Below, piece after piece: positions 25,319 through 39,217 of a stretch of 64,000 bases of DNA (within the stretch, counting starts at the first letter, position 1; each line of letters begins with the position of its first letter). The stretch comes from Haemophilus parainfluenzae (GTDB lineage Bacteria > Pseudomonadota > Gammaproteobacteria > Enterobacterales > Pasteurellaceae): contig NZ_LR134481.1 of assembly GCF_900638025.1 (NCBI RefSeq), forward strand, positions 310,001 to 374,000, read 5' to 3'. Made by a program: the position numbers and the translations under genes. The notes under the pieces were generated by a model. It did not search any database, was not told the DNA's origin, and saw only the letters and a program-made list of their open reading frames with translations.

Positions 25319-26620
25319 ATGTTTTCAAAAAAAGATATTATCGTATTAGGTATGATGATTTTTGCCTTATTTTTAGGCGCAGGAAATATTATTTTTCCTC
25401 CGATGGAAGGTTACACCGCAGGTAACCATTGGGCAACAGCCTCCATGGGGTTTATAATAACTGGTGTGTTAATGCCATTTATCACCTTAGTTGTGGTATC
25501 GGTATTAGGACGTGGTGAAGAGCTAACAAAGGATTTACCCAAGTGGGCAGGCGTATCCTTTTTAACCATTCTTTATTTAGTGATAGGCTCCACCTTTGCC
25601 ATGCCTCGAATTACCAATGTGGCTTATGAAATGGCATGGTTACCATTAGGGCTTGCGGAAGATAGCACGAATGCCCGCCTCATTTTCTCTGTCATTTTTA
25701 ATATTATTGCGATGGGATTCATGATTCGTCCAAGCACAATTATTTCAACTGTGGGTGAAGTGATGACACCGGCATTGTTGGTCTTATTACTTGTTGTTGG
25801 GATCACCGTTTTTGTTTCACCGCTTTCTGATATTGTTGCACCATCTCAGGCGTATGCTGAGAATTCAGCATTAACCACAGGGTTAATTAGTGGTTATCAA
25901 ACGATGGATGTACTGGCAGCGATTGCTTTTGGTGGCATTGTTGCACGGGGGTTATCTGCAAAAAATGTAACGAATCCGCAAAAGATTGTTCAATATACCA
26001 TTTCAGCGGGTTTCGTATCTGTTATTTTATTAGGTTGCTTGTATTTTGCCTTATTTTACTTAGGAGCGACTTCTGATGCCGTGGCACAAGGCGCAACAAA
26101 TGGCGGACAAATCTTCTCTCGTTATGTGAACAGTTTATTCGGCACAGCGGGAACCTGGATCATGGCGGGTATTATTACTTTAGCAAGTCTAACCACATTA
26201 GTGGGCGTAACCAGTGCGTGTGGTGATTACTTCTCCAAGTTTTCGACGCGTTTTTCTTATCCATTTTGGATTATTTTCTTCACAACGATGACAATAATTA
26301 TTTCACAATATGGCTTAACAAAATTACTCCGAGTGACGATTCCTGCCTTATTGTTGATTTACCCAATGGCGATCATGTTAATGATTTTACAGCTTGTGCG
26401 TAATAAATTGCCTTCTATTAGATTGAGCTATTACACCACTATTTTTGTGACGGTTTGTTTTAGTTTAATTGATAGTTTGAAAAACTTGGATATGTTGCCA
26501 GAAGGCTTACATCAAATCATGACTCATTTCCCGCTCTATTCACAAGAGCTTGCCTGGCTTGTACCCGCATTATGTACTTTAGTGCTTTCCATGATATTCG
26601 GGAAAACGATTTCAAAATAA
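25319..26620 (+). CDS. brnQ: Branched-chain amino acid:cation symporter BrnQ
   Basis: 433 residues, 12 hydrophobic segments. Opens with the LIVCS family signature FALFLGAGNIIFPP and carries YQTMDVLAAIAFGGIV in the central region. It imports leucine, isoleucine and valine with Na+ or H+. Separated from nhaA by a 211-base spacer in which no further gene is seen. A strong terminator follows. Confidence 0.95.
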   Translation: MFSKKDIIVLGMMIFALFLGAGNIIFPPMEGYTAGNHWATASMGFIITGVLMPFITLVVVSVLGRGEELTKDLPKWAGVSFLTILYLVIGSTFAMPRITNVAYEMAWLPLGLAEDSTNARLIFSVIFNIIAMGFMIRPSTIISTVGEVMTPALLVLLLVVGITVFVSPLSDIVAPSQAYAENSALTTGLISGYQTMDVLAAIAFGGIVARGLSAKNVTNPQKIVQYTISAGFVSVILLGCLYFALFYLGATSDAVAQGATNGGQIFSRYVNSLFGTAGTWIMAGIITLASLTTLVGVTSACGDYFSKFSTRFSYPFWIIFFTTMTIIISQYGLTKLLRVTIPALLLIYPMAIMLMILQLVRNKLPSIRLSYYTTIFVTVCFSLIDSLKNLDMLPEGLHQIMTHFPLYSQELAWLVPALCTLVLSMIFGKTISK

Positions 26621-26622
26621 TA

Positions 26623-26655
26623 AAAATGCCGACAATGATTTGTCGGCATTTTTTA
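26623..26655. terminator. brnQ terminator
   Basis: AAAATGCCGACA and TGTCGGCATT form the stem with a six-base loop and a T-run. An uptake core follows near 26661. Confidence 0.9.
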
Positions 26656-26685
26656 TATCAAGTGCGGTCGTTTTTTCACGCATTT

Positions 26686-27426
26686 TTAGGCGGCAAGACG
26701 TTGTCTCACAATTTCAAATAAACATACGCCAGTCGCAACGGAAACATTCAGGGATGAAACTGAGCCCGCCATTGGAATACTAATGAATTGATCACAATGC
26801 TCACGAGTAAGACGGCGCATGCCTTCACCTTCCGCCCCCATCACTAAGGCTAGAGAACCAGTGAGTTTACTTTGGTAAATGGTTTCTGTTGCTTCGCCGG
26901 CCGTCCCTACTACCCAAATATTATGAGTTTGTTGTAGATCTCGCAAAGTACGAGCTAAATTGGTTACGCGAATTAATGGCACAGTCTCCGCAGCACCGCA
27001 AGCCACTTTACGTGCGATAGAAGTGAGTTGAGCCGATTTATCTTTTGGCACGATGACTGCACTCACACCAGCTGCATCCGCAGTACGTAAACAGGCCCCT
27101 AGGTTATGGGGATCCGTCACGCCATCAAGCACCAATAAAAGTGGATTTTGTTTACGAGTAAGAAGTTCATCCAGATCATGTTCATTCAGCTCTTTCGCTT
27201 CTTGCACACGCGCAATCACACCTTGATGTACTTCACCATTGGATTTTTTATCTAATGTTTGACGATTTACAAATTGCACCGCAATGCCTAAAGCATATAG
27301 CTCATTGAGTAAGGGGTGTAGGCGTTTATCTTCACGGCCTTTCAGCACAAATACTTCAATTAAACGCTCAGGGCTATTTGCTAAAATGCTGTTTACAGCA
27401 TGGATACCATAGATATTTTCTGACAT
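26686..27426 (-). CDS. rlmB: 23S rRNA (guanosine-2'-O)-methyltransferase RlmB
   Basis: 246 residues of the SPOUT/TrmH family. N-terminal RNA-binding domain ([18 protein letters not shown]), then the knotted catalytic domain with [33 protein letters not shown] and [18 protein letters not shown] (motifs 1-3). It methylates G2251 of 23S rRNA. Follows rnr by 16 bases on the same strand, the same pairing as in E. coli. Confidence 0.97.
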   Translation of the reverse strand: MSENIYGIHAVNSILANSPERLIEVFVLKGREDKRLHPLLNELYALGIAVQFVNRQTLDKKSNGEVHQGVIARVQEAKELNEHDLDELLTRKQNPLLLVLDGVTDPHNLGACLRTADAAGVSAVIVPKDKSAQLTSIARKVACGAAETVPLIRVTNLARTLRDLQQTHNIWVVGTAGEATETIYQSKLTGSLALVMGAEGEGMRRLTREHCDQFISIPMAGSVSSLNVSVATGVCLFEIVRQRLAA

Positions 27427-27442
27427 AGGGTTCTCTTATTTA

Positions 27443-29788
27443 TTATTTCTTCCGTTTTCTCGTCGGCTTCTTAGAAACGTCTTTATTTTTAACCGCTCTT
27501 TTACGTTTTTTTGACGCTTTAGGTGGCAGTTCCTTAAAGACTTTTTTTGACTTTTGTTTCGCCGTTTTTCCCACACGACGTGGTTTTCTGGCACTTTCGA
27601 CTAAACTGAAATCTACCATTTTTTGTTCTAAATGAACGGCGACCACGCGAATTTTTACTTTATCGCCAAGGCGGTAGATCATACCACTATTTTCACCGAT
27701 TAAACGTTGTTTTGCCGCATCAAATTGATAGTAGTCGTTATCTAAAGTGGAAATATGGACTAAGCCGTCAATGAATAAATCATCTAAACGTACGAATAAG
27801 CCAAAGCCCGTTACAGATGAGATCACTCCGCTAAATTCAGCACCTACGTGATCTTGCATATATTCACATTTCAGCCAATCTGCTACTTCACGAGTGGCAT
27901 CATCGGCACGGCGTTCTGTCATCGAGCAGTGATCACCTAATAAATCCATTTCATCAAAAGAATAATGATAGCCACCAGTATCTGTGGTTTTACGTTTAGC
28001 ACCTTTTTCTTTCGCTAATAAATACTTAATTCCACGGTGAAGAGTTAAATCTGGATAACGACGAATTGGGGAAGTGAAGTGTGCATATTCTTCTAACGCC
28101 AAACCAAAGTGACCGATATTATCCGCATGATAAACCGCTTGACTTAATGAACGAAGCAACATGGTTTGGATAAGCTCGTGATCCGGGCGATCTTTCACTT
28201 GCTCTAACAATTTTGCATAATCTTTTGTGGTCGGTTTCATGCCGCCTTCAAGACTTAAACCGCATTCACTTAAGAATGCACGGAAAGACGTCAGTTTTTC
28301 TTCGCTTGGTGTGGCATGAATACGATAGAGTGCTGGCTCTTTATGTTTTTCCATAAAGTTTGCTGCTGCAATATTTGCAAGAATCATGCATTCTTCAATG
28401 ATTTTGTGCGCATCATTTCGAACAACAGGTTCAATGCGATCAATTCGTCCCATGGCATTGAAAATAAATTTGGTTTCGATGGTTTCAAAATCGATGGCAC
28501 CACGTTGTTTGCGTGCATTGAGTAATGCTTGATAGAGATGATGCAATTCTTCTAAATGTGGTACTAGCCCTTGATAACGGATGCGAAGTTCATCATCACC
28601 GTCTAAAATTGCCGCGACTTTCGTATAGGTTAAACGTGCATGAGAGTTCATTACCGCTTCATAAAAACGATAGTCCGTGAGTTTACCTTTTGCAGAAATG
28701 TGCATTTCACACACCATACATAAGCGATCAACTTGTGGATTCAGTGAACATAATCCGTTCGATAAAATCTCCGGCAACATTGGCACAACACGATTAGGGA
28801 AGTAAACGGAGTTACCTCGGTTATAAGCTTCAGTATCTAATGCAGAACGTAAACGCACATAATAGCTGACATCGGCAATCGCCACCCAAAGTTTCCAGCC
28901 TTTACCGCTTTTTTCGCAATATACGGCATCATCAAAATCGCGTGCATCTTCGCCATCAATGGTCACCAGTGGCAGATTGCGTAAATCCACACGACCTTTT
29001 TTGGCTTCTTCAGGCACTTCTTCCGTGAATTTTTTAACGTATTTTTCGACCGCACTTGGGAATTGGTGAGGAATGTCATGATTACGAAGGGCGATCTCCA
29101 CTTCCATTCCTTTTGCCATATTGTCACCCAGAATTTCGGTGATGATGCCAACAGGTTGAGTAAAGGAGGCAGAACGTTCCTGCAATTCAACTACGACAAC
29201 TTGCCCCATTCGTGCACCATTGCGGTGTTCATTAGGGACTAAAATATCTCGTCCGATACGACTGTCATCAGGCACCACATAGCTAAAGCCATTTTCTAAG
29301 AAGAAACGGCCGACAATTTGTTTTTTACGACTTTCAAGTACGCGAACAATACGGACTTCGCGACGACCACGGCGATCTAAGCCTGCAGGTTGCGCTAACA
29401 CAAAATCACCGTGCATTACACGTTGCATTTGGTGATTAGGAATAAAGAGATCCTCTTTTTTGCCTTCGACTTGTAAAAAGCCATAGCCTTCGCGATGGCC
29501 AATAACTATGCCTTTGAATAAATCTAATTTTTCAGGCAAGGCATAGCGTTTACGTTTAGTGAAAACTAACTGTCCATCATTCTCCATGGCACGCAAGCGA
29601 CGACGCATGGCTTCTTGTTGTTCGTCACTTTTAATTGAAAGTGCGGTCAAAATTTCTTCCCGACTCATCGGGGCATTATTTTCACGAATAATTTGCAGAA
29701 TGTAGTCTCTGCTTGGGATCGGATTACCATATTTGGCTAATTCTTTTTGATAATTCGGATCCGCTTTTTTAAAAGATTTTTTGGTCAT
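27443..29788 (-). CDS. rnr: Ribonuclease R
   Basis: 781 residues. N-terminal winged helix ([20 protein letters not shown]), two cold-shock domains, the RNB catalytic domain with [17 protein letters not shown] (metal-binding aspartates), a C-terminal S1 domain ([20 protein letters not shown]) and a lysine-rich tail. A processive 3'-5' exoribonuclease that degrades structured RNA. First gene of rnr-rlmB. Contains uptake cores near 29049 and 29640. Confidence 0.97.
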   Translation of the reverse strand: MTKKSFKKADPNYQKELAKYGNPIPSRDYILQIIRENNAPMSREEILTALSIKSDEQQEAMRRRLRAMENDGQLVFTKRKRYALPEKLDLFKGIVIGHREGYGFLQVEGKKEDLFIPNHQMQRVMHGDFVLAQPAGLDRRGRREVRIVRVLESRKKQIVGRFFLENGFSYVVPDDSRIGRDILVPNEHRNGARMGQVVVVELQERSASFTQPVGIITEILGDNMAKGMEVEIALRNHDIPHQFPSAVEKYVKKFTEEVPEEAKKGRVDLRNLPLVTIDGEDARDFDDAVYCEKSGKGWKLWVAIADVSYYVRLRSALDTEAYNRGNSVYFPNRVVPMLPEILSNGLCSLNPQVDRLCMVCEMHISAKGKLTDYRFYEAVMNSHARLTYTKVAAILDGDDELRIRYQGLVPHLEELHHLYQALLNARKQRGAIDFETIETKFIFNAMGRIDRIEPVVRNDAHKIIEECMILANIAAANFMEKHKEPALYRIHATPSEEKLTSFRAFLSECGLSLEGGMKPTTKDYAKLLEQVKDRPDHELIQTMLLRSLSQAVYHADNIGHFGLALEEYAHFTSPIRRYPDLTLHRGIKYLLAKEKGAKRKTTDTGGYHYSFDEMDLLGDHCSMTERRADDATREVADWLKCEYMQDHVGAEFSGVISSVTGFGLFVRLDDLFIDGLVHISTLDNDYYQFDAAKQRLIGENSGMIYRLGDKVKIRVVAVHLEQKMVDFSLVESARKPRRVGKTAKQKSKKVFKELPPKASKKRKRAVKNKDVSKKPTRKRKK

Positions 29789-29903
29789 TTATTATAGTTT
29801 ATTTTATGATTAATTTTTTAAGTTGTGGGGTAGTTTACAGGTTAAAGGGGGGAATGCAAGCTCGTTATAGGGCGTTTGTGGCAGGACGGTTTACGGCAAA
29901 CAA

Positions 29904-29931
29904 AAACCGCACTAAAGTGCGGTTTATTTTT
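29904..29931 (-). terminator. rpsT terminator, paired uptake sequences
   Basis: AAACCGCACT (29904-29913) and AGTGCGGTTT (29916-29925) pair with a two-base loop. On the minus strand a T-rich tail follows, just past rpsT. Confidence 0.85.
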
Positions 29932-29951
29932 AAGCTGTTTTAATGCTTTAA

Positions 29952-30221
29952 TTACGCTAATTTTTTGATTTGAGCAGCTAATTTAGCTTTGTGGTTTGCT
30001 GCTTTGTTAGCGTGGATTAAGCCTTTAGAAGCCATACGGTCAACAACTTTTTGCATTTCAACGAATGCTGCTTCAGCTGCTGCTTTTTCACCTGCTGCTA
30101 CTTGAGCATATACTTTTTTGATGTAAGTACGCATCATAGAGCGTTGGCTTGCGTTGTGTTGGCGGCGTTTTTCAGATTGAACCGCGCGTTTTTTTGCTGA
30201 CTTGATATTAGCCAAGGTCAA
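29952..30221 (-). CDS. rpsT: 30S ribosomal protein S20
   Basis: 89 residues, very basic and helical: [20 protein letters not shown] at the start and [20 protein letters not shown] near the end, the S20 pattern. Binds 16S rRNA early in 30S assembly. Divergent from murJ across a 260-base spacer, the conserved gammaproteobacterial arrangement. Confidence 0.98.
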   Translation of the reverse strand: MTLANIKSAKKRAVQSEKRRQHNASQRSMMRTYIKKVYAQVAAGEKAAAEAAFVEMQKVVDRMASKGLIHANKAANHKAKLAAQIKKLA

Positions 30222-30481
30222 ACTCCTAAAATTTCTGATAGATGATTATGACAAAATAAGGGCGTAGAATATGCCGATTTTTTATACTTTTGTCAATGAA
30301 TAATTTGTGTTGATTTCGGTGAGACACAACCGAAAGTAAGCATCGTTATTTAAAAAAAGCGCTTTCTATTGGCTCACACAAACGATGTGGGCAGGATTTT
30401 ATCAGTTTTTTTCGTTGGAATATAGCGTAAAAACAAAAATTCTATACAATTAAGGCAAATTTTTTTGAAGAGCCCCCTATT

Positions 30482-32056
30482 TTGAGTAAACGACTTTTAA
30501 AATCCGGTATTATCGTGAGTGGGATGACATTAGTCTCCCGTGTGTTAGGTCTAGTCCGCGATGTGGTAATAGCACATTTGATCGGTGCAGGCGCGGCGGC
30601 AGACGTGTTTTTATTCGCTAACCGTATCCCAAACTTTTTACGTCGTTTATTTGCGGAAGGGGCATTTTCTCAGGCTTTTGTCCCTGTGTTAGCCGAATAT
30701 CAAAAATCGGGCGATCTTTCTAAAACCCGTGAATTTATTGGGAAAGTGTCGGGTACGCTAGGCGGTTTAGTCAGTATTGTCACCTTGCTTGCTATGGTGG
30801 GATCACCTGTTGTGGCGGCGATCTTTGGGATGGGCTGGTTTACCGATTGGCTAAATAACGGACCCGATGCACACAAATTTGAACAAGCGTCTTTACTCTT
30901 AAAAATTACTTTTCCTTATTTATGGTTTGTCACCTTTGTGGCACTTTCCGGCGCGATTTTAAATACTATAGGCAAGTTTGGTGTGATGTCGTTTTCGCCT
31001 GTTTTACTCAATATCGCGATGATTGCGACCGCACTTTTCCTCGCACCAAGATTAGACAATCCCGATCTTGCCCTTGCTATCGGGATCTTCTTAGGTGGTT
31101 TATTACAATTTTTATTCCAAATTCCTTTTTTGAAGAAAGCAGGCTTGCTCGTCAAGCCAAAATGGGCATGGCATGATGAAGGGGTAGCCAAAATCCGTCG
31201 ATTGATGATTCCTGCCTTGTTCGGGGTTTCTGTGAGTCAAATCAACTTATTGCTTGATACGGTCATTGCTAGTTTCTTAATGACGGGATCTATTAGTTGG
31301 CTTTATTATTCTGATCGTCTATTAGAGTTTCCACTTGGGCTATTTGGTATCGCAATTTCCACGGTGATTTTACCGACACTTGCTCGCCATCATGTGAATC
31401 GAGAAGATAATTCTTCCCAAAGTGCGGTTGATTTTCGCAACACAATGGACTGGGGCGTACGAATGATTTTATTACTTGGTGTGCCTGCCGCGATTGGTAT
31501 TGCCGTGTTAGCCCAACCGATGTTACTCGTATTGTTTATGCGTGGCAGTTTTACCTTAACAGATGTGTATGCAGCCTCTTATTCTTTATGGGCATTCAAT
31601 GCGGGTTTACTTAGCTTTATGCTGATTAAGATCTTGGCTAATGGCTATTACGCACGGCAAGACACTAAAACGCCCGTGAAAATCGGGATTATCGCCATGG
31701 TGAGCAATATGGGCTTTAATGTGTTGGCGATTCCATTTAGTTATGTGGGTTTAGCGATTGCTTCTGCCATGTCAGCAACCTTAAATGCTTATTTGCTTTA
31801 TCGTGGTTTAGCTAAAGAGGATGTATACCATTTTTCACGTAAAAGTGCGGTCTTTTTTCTGAAAGTTTTAGGTGCAGCCTTAGCCATGGGCGGTTTGGTT
31901 TGGTATAACAGCCCGTCGATTCAAGAATGGGCAGCCATGACATTTTTAATGCGTATCTATTGGTTGGTTTGGTTAATTGGACTGGCTGCGGTCGTTTATT
32001 TAGGCGTATTGGCGCTCTTGGGTGTTCGTAAACACCATTTACTGACAAAACATTAA
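30482..32056 (+). CDS. murJ: Lipid II flippase MurJ
   Basis: 524 residues, 14 hydrophobic segments of the MOP exporter superfamily. Signature SRVLGLVRDVVIAHLIGAGA, then DVFLFANRIPNFLRRLFAEG. It flips lipid II across the inner membrane for peptidoglycan synthesis. The start is TTG, as is usual where no upstream ATG fits. First gene of murJ-ribF-ileS. Three uptake cores lie in the gene. Confidence 0.97.
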   Translation: MSKRLLKSGIIVSGMTLVSRVLGLVRDVVIAHLIGAGAAADVFLFANRIPNFLRRLFAEGAFSQAFVPVLAEYQKSGDLSKTREFIGKVSGTLGGLVSIVTLLAMVGSPVVAAIFGMGWFTDWLNNGPDAHKFEQASLLLKITFPYLWFVTFVALSGAILNTIGKFGVMSFSPVLLNIAMIATALFLAPRLDNPDLALAIGIFLGGLLQFLFQIPFLKKAGLLVKPKWAWHDEGVAKIRRLMIPALFGVSVSQINLLLDTVIASFLMTGSISWLYYSDRLLEFPLGLFGIAISTVILPTLARHHVNREDNSSQSAVDFRNTMDWGVRMILLLGVPAAIGIAVLAQPMLLVLFMRGSFTLTDVYAASYSLWAFNAGLLSFMLIKILANGYYARQDTKTPVKIGIIAMVSNMGFNVLAIPFSYVGLAIASAMSATLNAYLLYRGLAKEDVYHFSRKSAVFFLKVLGAALAMGGLVWYNSPSIQEWAAMTFLMRIYWLVWLIGLAAVVYLGVLALLGVRKHHLLTKH

Positions 32057-32106
32057 GTTACCGCTATAATGCACCGATTATTTTTCGTTTTTTGGAATAA
32101 GATGTA

Positions 32107-33033
32107 ATGCAATTAATTCGTGGGCTTCATAATTCACCGCCATATTTGTCAGGGTGCGCATTAACCATTGGCAATTTTGATGGGGTGCATTTGGGGCATC
32201 AGGCGATTTTGCGTCATCTTCGTCAGAAAGCGAATGCGCTGAATTTACCCATGGCGGTGATGCTTTTCGAACCACAACCGCGAGAATATTTTATGGGTGA
32301 CAAAGCCCCTGCGCGCTTAATGCGTTTAAGAGATAAATTGCATTATTTGGCTCAGGCGGGTGTGGATGTGGTGATCGTCGCGAAATTTGACCGCTCTTTT
32401 GCTGATCTACCCGCAGAACAATTTATTGAAGATTGGCTTGTACGCAAATTAAATGTGAAGTTTCTCAGTATCGGTGATGATTTCAAATTTGGTGCGAAAC
32501 GTTTAGGCAATTTTGCGATGTTGCAACAAGCCGGAAAGCAGTTTGGTTTTGAAGTAGAAGACAGGCGCACCTTCTGTTTAGATGAGTTACGTATCAGTAG
32601 CACCGCTATTCGTGAAGCGTTGGCTAAAGATGATTTACAGCATGCGGAAAATTTACTCGGTAAGCCTTATCGTATTTTTGGACGAGTGATACATGGCAAT
32701 AAATTAGGGCGAACCATTGGTTTTCCTACCGCGAATGTTCGCTTACATCGCCAAGTGAATCCAGTAAAAGGGGTTTATGCGGTGAAAGTGCGGTTAAAAT
32801 CGGGCGAGATTTTTAACAGCGTTGCAAACATGGGAAAACGCCCAACTATTAACGGTACGATACAATTATTAGAAGTCCATTTATTTGATTTTTCTCAGAA
32901 TATTTATGGGCAAATGGTCGAAGTGGAATTCTGCCAGAAGATTCGAGATGAGATAAAGTTTCCGTCTTTTGAAGCGTTGAAAGTTCAAATTGAACAAGAC
33001 GTAAAAACAGCAAAAGCATTTTTTGCAAAATAG
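32107..33033 (+). CDS. ribF: Bifunctional riboflavin kinase / FAD synthetase
   Basis: 308 residues. N-terminal nucleotidyltransferase domain with ALTIGNFDGVHLGHQAIL (HxGH motif) and RISSTAIREAL; C-terminal flavokinase domain with GRTIGFPTANVRL and VANMGKRPT. Converts riboflavin to FMN and then FAD. Lies 50 bases after murJ. Confidence 0.97.
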   Translation: MQLIRGLHNSPPYLSGCALTIGNFDGVHLGHQAILRHLRQKANALNLPMAVMLFEPQPREYFMGDKAPARLMRLRDKLHYLAQAGVDVVIVAKFDRSFADLPAEQFIEDWLVRKLNVKFLSIGDDFKFGAKRLGNFAMLQQAGKQFGFEVEDRRTFCLDELRISSTAIREALAKDDLQHAENLLGKPYRIFGRVIHGNKLGRTIGFPTANVRLHRQVNPVKGVYAVKVRLKSGEIFNSVANMGKRPTINGTIQLLEVHLFDFSQNIYGQMVEVEFCQKIRDEIKFPSFEALKVQIEQDVKTAKAFFAK

Positions 33034-33065
33034 AATTATATTGAAATATAAAATTGGAAAATAAC

Positions 33066-35891
33066 ATGACAGTTGATTACAAAAACACGTTAAATTTACC
33101 TGAAACAGGTTTCCCTATGCGTGGCGATTTAGCCAAACGCGAACCTGTAATGTTAAAAAATTGGTATGACAAACAGTTGTATCAAAAAATCCGCCAAGCG
33201 ACGAAAGGTAAAAAATCCTTTATTTTGCACGATGGCCCTCCGTATGCGAACGGCAATATTCATATCGGTCACGCCGTTAATAAAATTCTGAAAGATATTA
33301 TTGTTAAATCTAAAACTGCATTAGGTTTTGACTCGCCTTATATCCCAGGTTGGGACTGTCATGGCTTACCAATTGAATTAAAAGTAGAAGGCTTAGTGGG
33401 CAAACCAAATGAGAAAATTTCTGCGGCTGAATTCCGGGCGAAATGCCGTGAATATGCAGCGGAACAAGTGGAAGGACAGAAAAAAGACTTTATCCGTTTA
33501 GGCGTGTTGGGCGATTGGGATAACCCTTATTTGACCATGAACTTTGATACCGAAGCACACATCATCCGTACACTCGGCAAAGTGATTGCTAACGGCCATT
33601 TATACAAAGGATCTAAACCGGTGCACTGGTGTTTGGATTGCGGTTCTTCTTTGGCTGAAGCGGAAGTGGAATACGAAGACAAAGTTTCTCCGTCCATTTA
33701 TGTGCGTTTCCCGGCGGTAAGTGCGGTAGAAATTGAAGAGAAATTTAACGCTGTAGGCAAAGGTCATGGCAAATTATCTGCAGTTATTTGGACAACAACG
33801 CCTTGGACGATGCCATCTAACCGTGCGATTGCAGTAAATGCAGAATTAGAATACAACCTAGTCCAACTTGGTGATGAGCGTGTGATCTTAGCCGCTGAAT
33901 TAGTGGAATCCGTGGCGAAAGCCGTGGGTGTAGAGCAAGTTGAAATTTTAGGGGCAGTAAAAGGTCAAGCGCTTGAGTTAGTACGCTTTAACCATCCGTT
34001 CTATGATTTCACTGTGCCGGTGATTTTAGGCGATCACGTGACTACCGATGGCGGTACAGGTTTAGTACATACCGCACCTGATCACGGTTTAGACGACTTT
34101 GTCGTGGGTAAACAATATGACTTACCGATGGCTGGCCTTGTGTCTAATGACGGTAAATTTATTTCAACCACTGAATTCTTCGCCGGTAAAGGCGTATTTG
34201 AAGCGAATCCATTGGTTGTTGAAAAATTGCAAGAAGTGGGCAACTTATTAAAAGTGGAGAAAATCAAACACAGCTACCCACACTGCTGGCGCCATAAAAC
34301 CCCGATTATTTTCCGTGCGACTCCGCAATGGTTTATCGGCATGGAAACACGGGGTTTACGCCAACAAGCATTAGGCGAAATCAAACAAGTTCGCTGGATT
34401 CCAGATTGGGGTCAAGCACGTATCGAGAAAATGGTTGAAAACCGCCCTGACTGGTGTATTTCCCGTCAACGTACTTGGGGCGTGCCGATGACCTTATTCG
34501 TGCACAAAGAAACCGAAGAACTTCATCCGCGTACTTTAGAGTTACTTGAAGAAGTGGCGAAACGTGTAGAGAAAGCCGGTATTCAAGCATGGTGGGATTT
34601 AGACGAAAAAGAATTATTAGGTGCGGACGCAGAAACCTATCGCAAAGTGCCTGATACGCTTGACGTATGGTTTGACTCAGGATCAACCTATTCTTCTGTT
34701 GTCGCAAATCGTCCGGAATTTAACGGTCACGATATCGACATGTATTTAGAAGGTTCTGACCAACACCGCGGTTGGTTTATGTCTTCTCTAATGCTTTCTA
34801 CGGCAACAGACAGCAAAGCACCATACAAACAAGTATTAACTCACGGCTTCACCGTGGATGGTCAAGGCCGTAAGATGTCAAAATCCATCGGTAACATCGT
34901 GACGCCACAAGAAGTGATGGATAAATTCGGTGGTGACATTTTACGTTTATGGGTGGCTTCTACTGACTATACCGGTGAAATGACCGTTTCCGATGAAATT
35001 TTAAAACGTGCTGCGGATAGCTATCGTCGTATTCGTAACACCGCTCGTTTCTTATTAGCAAACTTAAATGGTTTTGATCCGCAACGTGATGCCGTTAAAC
35101 CGGAAGACATGATTAGCTTGGATCGTTGGGCGGTAGCTTGTGCGTTAGATGCACAAAAAGAAATTAAAGACGCGTACGATAACTATCAATTTCACACAGT
35201 AGTACAACGTTTAATGCGTTTCTGTTCTGTGGAAATGGGCTCGTTCTACCTTGATATTATCAAAGACCGCCAATATACCACCAAAGCAGACAGCCTTGCG
35301 CGTCGTAGCTGCCAAACAGCGTTATGGCACATTGCAGAAGCATTGGTTCGTTGGATGGCACCAATCCTGTCATTCACGGCAGATGAAATTTGGGGCTACT
35401 TGCCACAAACGGCAACTGCACGTGCAGAATTCGTCTTTACTGAAGAATTCTACGAAGGCTTATTTGGCTTAGGCAAGAATGAAAAGCTAGACGATGCTTA
35501 CTGGCAACAACTTATTAAAGTTCGTTCTGAAGTAAATCGTGTATTAGAAATCGCCCGTAACGACAAAGTGATCGGTGGTGGTTTAGAAGCAGAAGTAACG
35601 GTTTATGCTAACGATGAATATCGTGCATTGTTAGAACAATTAGGCAATGAATTACGTTTCGTGTTAATTACCTCAAAAGCAGAAGTGAAAGCATTAACAG
35701 ACAAACCTGCGGATGTGGCTGCGAGTGAGTTAGAGGGAATTGCGGTAAGCGTAGCACGTTCTAACGGTGAAAAATGCCCACGTTGTTGGCATTATTCTGA
35801 CAAAATCGGCGTGAATCCTGAATATCCTACAATTTGTCCACGTTGTGTGGAAAACGTAGCGGGTAACGGCGAAGTACGTCAGTTCGCATAA
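33066..35891 (+). CDS. ileS: Isoleucyl-tRNA synthetase
   Basis: 941 residues of class I. HIGH motif in [20 protein letters not shown], an editing domain with [11 protein letters not shown], the KMSKS loop in [10 protein letters not shown] and a C-terminal zinc finger CPRCWHYSD...CPRC. ATG at 33066 chosen over a TTG four codons upstream because it follows GGAAAATAAC and matches the family start ([12 protein letters not shown]). Last gene of the murJ-ribF-ileS run; the usual next gene lspA is absent. A solitary IS end lies just after it and may terminate it. Confidence 0.98.
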   Translation: MTVDYKNTLNLPETGFPMRGDLAKREPVMLKNWYDKQLYQKIRQATKGKKSFILHDGPPYANGNIHIGHAVNKILKDIIVKSKTALGFDSPYIPGWDCHGLPIELKVEGLVGKPNEKISAAEFRAKCREYAAEQVEGQKKDFIRLGVLGDWDNPYLTMNFDTEAHIIRTLGKVIANGHLYKGSKPVHWCLDCGSSLAEAEVEYEDKVSPSIYVRFPAVSAVEIEEKFNAVGKGHGKLSAVIWTTTPWTMPSNRAIAVNAELEYNLVQLGDERVILAAELVESVAKAVGVEQVEILGAVKGQALELVRFNHPFYDFTVPVILGDHVTTDGGTGLVHTAPDHGLDDFVVGKQYDLPMAGLVSNDGKFISTTEFFAGKGVFEANPLVVEKLQEVGNLLKVEKIKHSYPHCWRHKTPIIFRATPQWFIGMETRGLRQQALGEIKQVRWIPDWGQARIEKMVENRPDWCISRQRTWGVPMTLFVHKETEELHPRTLELLEEVAKRVEKAGIQAWWDLDEKELLGADAETYRKVPDTLDVWFDSGSTYSSVVANRPEFNGHDIDMYLEGSDQHRGWFMSSLMLSTATDSKAPYKQVLTHGFTVDGQGRKMSKSIGNIVTPQEVMDKFGGDILRLWVASTDYTGEMTVSDEILKRAADSYRRIRNTARFLLANLNGFDPQRDAVKPEDMISLDRWAVACALDAQKEIKDAYDNYQFHTVVQRLMRFCSVEMGSFYLDIIKDRQYTTKADSLARRSCQTALWHIAEALVRWMAPILSFTADEIWGYLPQTATARAEFVFTEEFYEGLFGLGKNEKLDDAYWQQLIKVRSEVNRVLEIARNDKVIGGGLEAEVTVYANDEYRALLEQLGNELRFVLITSKAEVKALTDKPADVAASELEGIAVSVARSNGEKCPRCWHYSDKIGVNPEYPTICPRCVENVAGNGEVRQFA

Positions 35892-35924
35892 GCTTAATCT
35901 CATAAAGAAAAAGTGCGGTGAAAT

Positions 35925-35987
35925 TGATCTGCACCCCAAAAGTTGGACTAAACAACCAACAATTGAGGTGCAGATTTTTTATGGGTA
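35925..35987 (+). mobile_element. Solo left end of the IS found complete at 54483-55726
   Basis: The first 25 bases (35925-35949) are identical to the left terminal repeat at 54483-54507, and the match continues through CCAACAATTGAGGTGCAG and a T-run to the ATGGGTA that begins the transposase orfA. Nothing else of the IS remains. It directly follows an uptake core (35911-35919). The stem ATCTGCACC (35927-35935) / GGTGCAGAT (35967-35975) and T6 are intact, so it could act as the ileS terminator. Confidence 0.9.
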
Positions 35988-36009
35988 TTATAAAACGCTC
36001 TTTTATTTC

Positions 36010-38017
<2,008 letters not shown>

Positions 38018-38157
38018 TGGGATTATAGATTGTAAGCTGCAGAAATTTTGGGCGTAATATAGCATTTTTACACATTGTTTTGAACTGAATCATTAAAAAA
38101 CGCCTTATCTTTTGTTATCATAGCGCCAATTCAATTTACAGAATGAAAGGATAACCA

Positions 38158-39162
38158 ATGACAAAACCAATTGTATTCAGTGGCGTGCAGCCTTCCGGCG
38201 AATTAACTATCGGGAATTATTTAGGCGCACTTCGCAACTGGGTGAAAATGCAAGAAGATTATGAGTGTATTTTCTGCGTGGTGGATTTACACGCCATCAC
38301 TGTACGTCAAGATTCTGCAGCACTTCGCAAAGCCACGCTTGATGTACTTGCCCTTTACTTGGCTTGTGGCATTGATCCGAATAAAAGCACGATCTTCGTA
38401 CAATCTCATGTACCAGAGCATACTCAACTAAGCTGGGTGTTGAACTGTTATACCTATTTCGGCGAGATGAGCCGTATGACTCAATTCAAAGATAAATCAG
38501 CACGTTATGCCGAAAATATTAACGTGGGTTTATTTGATTATCCAGTTTTAATGGCGGCAGATATCTTACTTTACCAAGCGAAAAGCGTACCGGTAGGGGA
38601 TGACCAAAAACAACATTTAGAAATCACCCGTGATATTGCGGCTCGTTTTAATGCCCTTTACGGTGATATTTTCACGATCCCTGAAATCTTCTTAGGCAAA
38701 GCAGGCGCGCGTATTATGTCTTTGCAAGATCCTGATAAAAAAATGTCAAAATCAGATGATAACCGTAATAACGTGGTGACCTTGCTTGAAGATCCAAAAT
38801 CGGTAGCGAAAAAAATCAAACGTGCGGTAACAGATTCTGATGAGCCACCTGTTGTACGTTATGATGTGCAAAATAAAGCGGGTGTGTCTAACTTATTAGA
38901 TATTCTTTCTGCAGTAACCGATAAATCCGTGGCAGAGCTTGAAAAAGAATTTGAAGGCAAAATGTACGGCCACTTAAAAACAGCGGTGGCTGACGAAGTG
39001 TCAAACTTACTTGCCGGTTTACAAGAACGTTTCTATCAATATCGTAACGATGAAGCACTTTTAGACGAAATTTTACGTCAAGGTGCGGAAAAAGCCCGTG
39101 CAAGAGCAAAAGCAACCCTTGACAAAGTGTACGAAGCCGTAGGCTTTGTTGCAGCAAAATAA
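38158..39162 (+). CDS. trpS: Tryptophanyl-tRNA synthetase
   Basis: 334 residues of class I. HIGH-like motif in [20 protein letters not shown] and KMSKS in [10 protein letters not shown]. Activates tryptophan for tRNA charging. Divergent from hflD. Here it is separated from the usual dam/rpe/gph cluster, which is 24 kb away at the window end. Confidence 0.98.
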   Translation: MTKPIVFSGVQPSGELTIGNYLGALRNWVKMQEDYECIFCVVDLHAITVRQDSAALRKATLDVLALYLACGIDPNKSTIFVQSHVPEHTQLSWVLNCYTYFGEMSRMTQFKDKSARYAENINVGLFDYPVLMAADILLYQAKSVPVGDDQKQHLEITRDIAARFNALYGDIFTIPEIFLGKAGARIMSLQDPDKKMSKSDDNRNNVVTLLEDPKSVAKKIKRAVTDSDEPPVVRYDVQNKAGVSNLLDILSAVTDKSVAELEKEFEGKMYGHLKTAVADEVSNLLAGLQERFYQYRNDEALLDEILRQGAEKARARAKATLDKVYEAVGFVAAK

Positions 39163-39175
39163 TTTTAAACTTAAT

Positions 39176-39201
39176 AAGCCGTGTTATGTCACGGCTTTTT
39201 T
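39176..39201 (+). terminator. trpS terminator
   Basis: AAGCCGTG (39176-39183) and CACGGCTT (39190-39197) with six loop bases and a T-run. Confidence 0.85.
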
Positions 39202-39217
39202 AGATAAGGAGAAAAAT

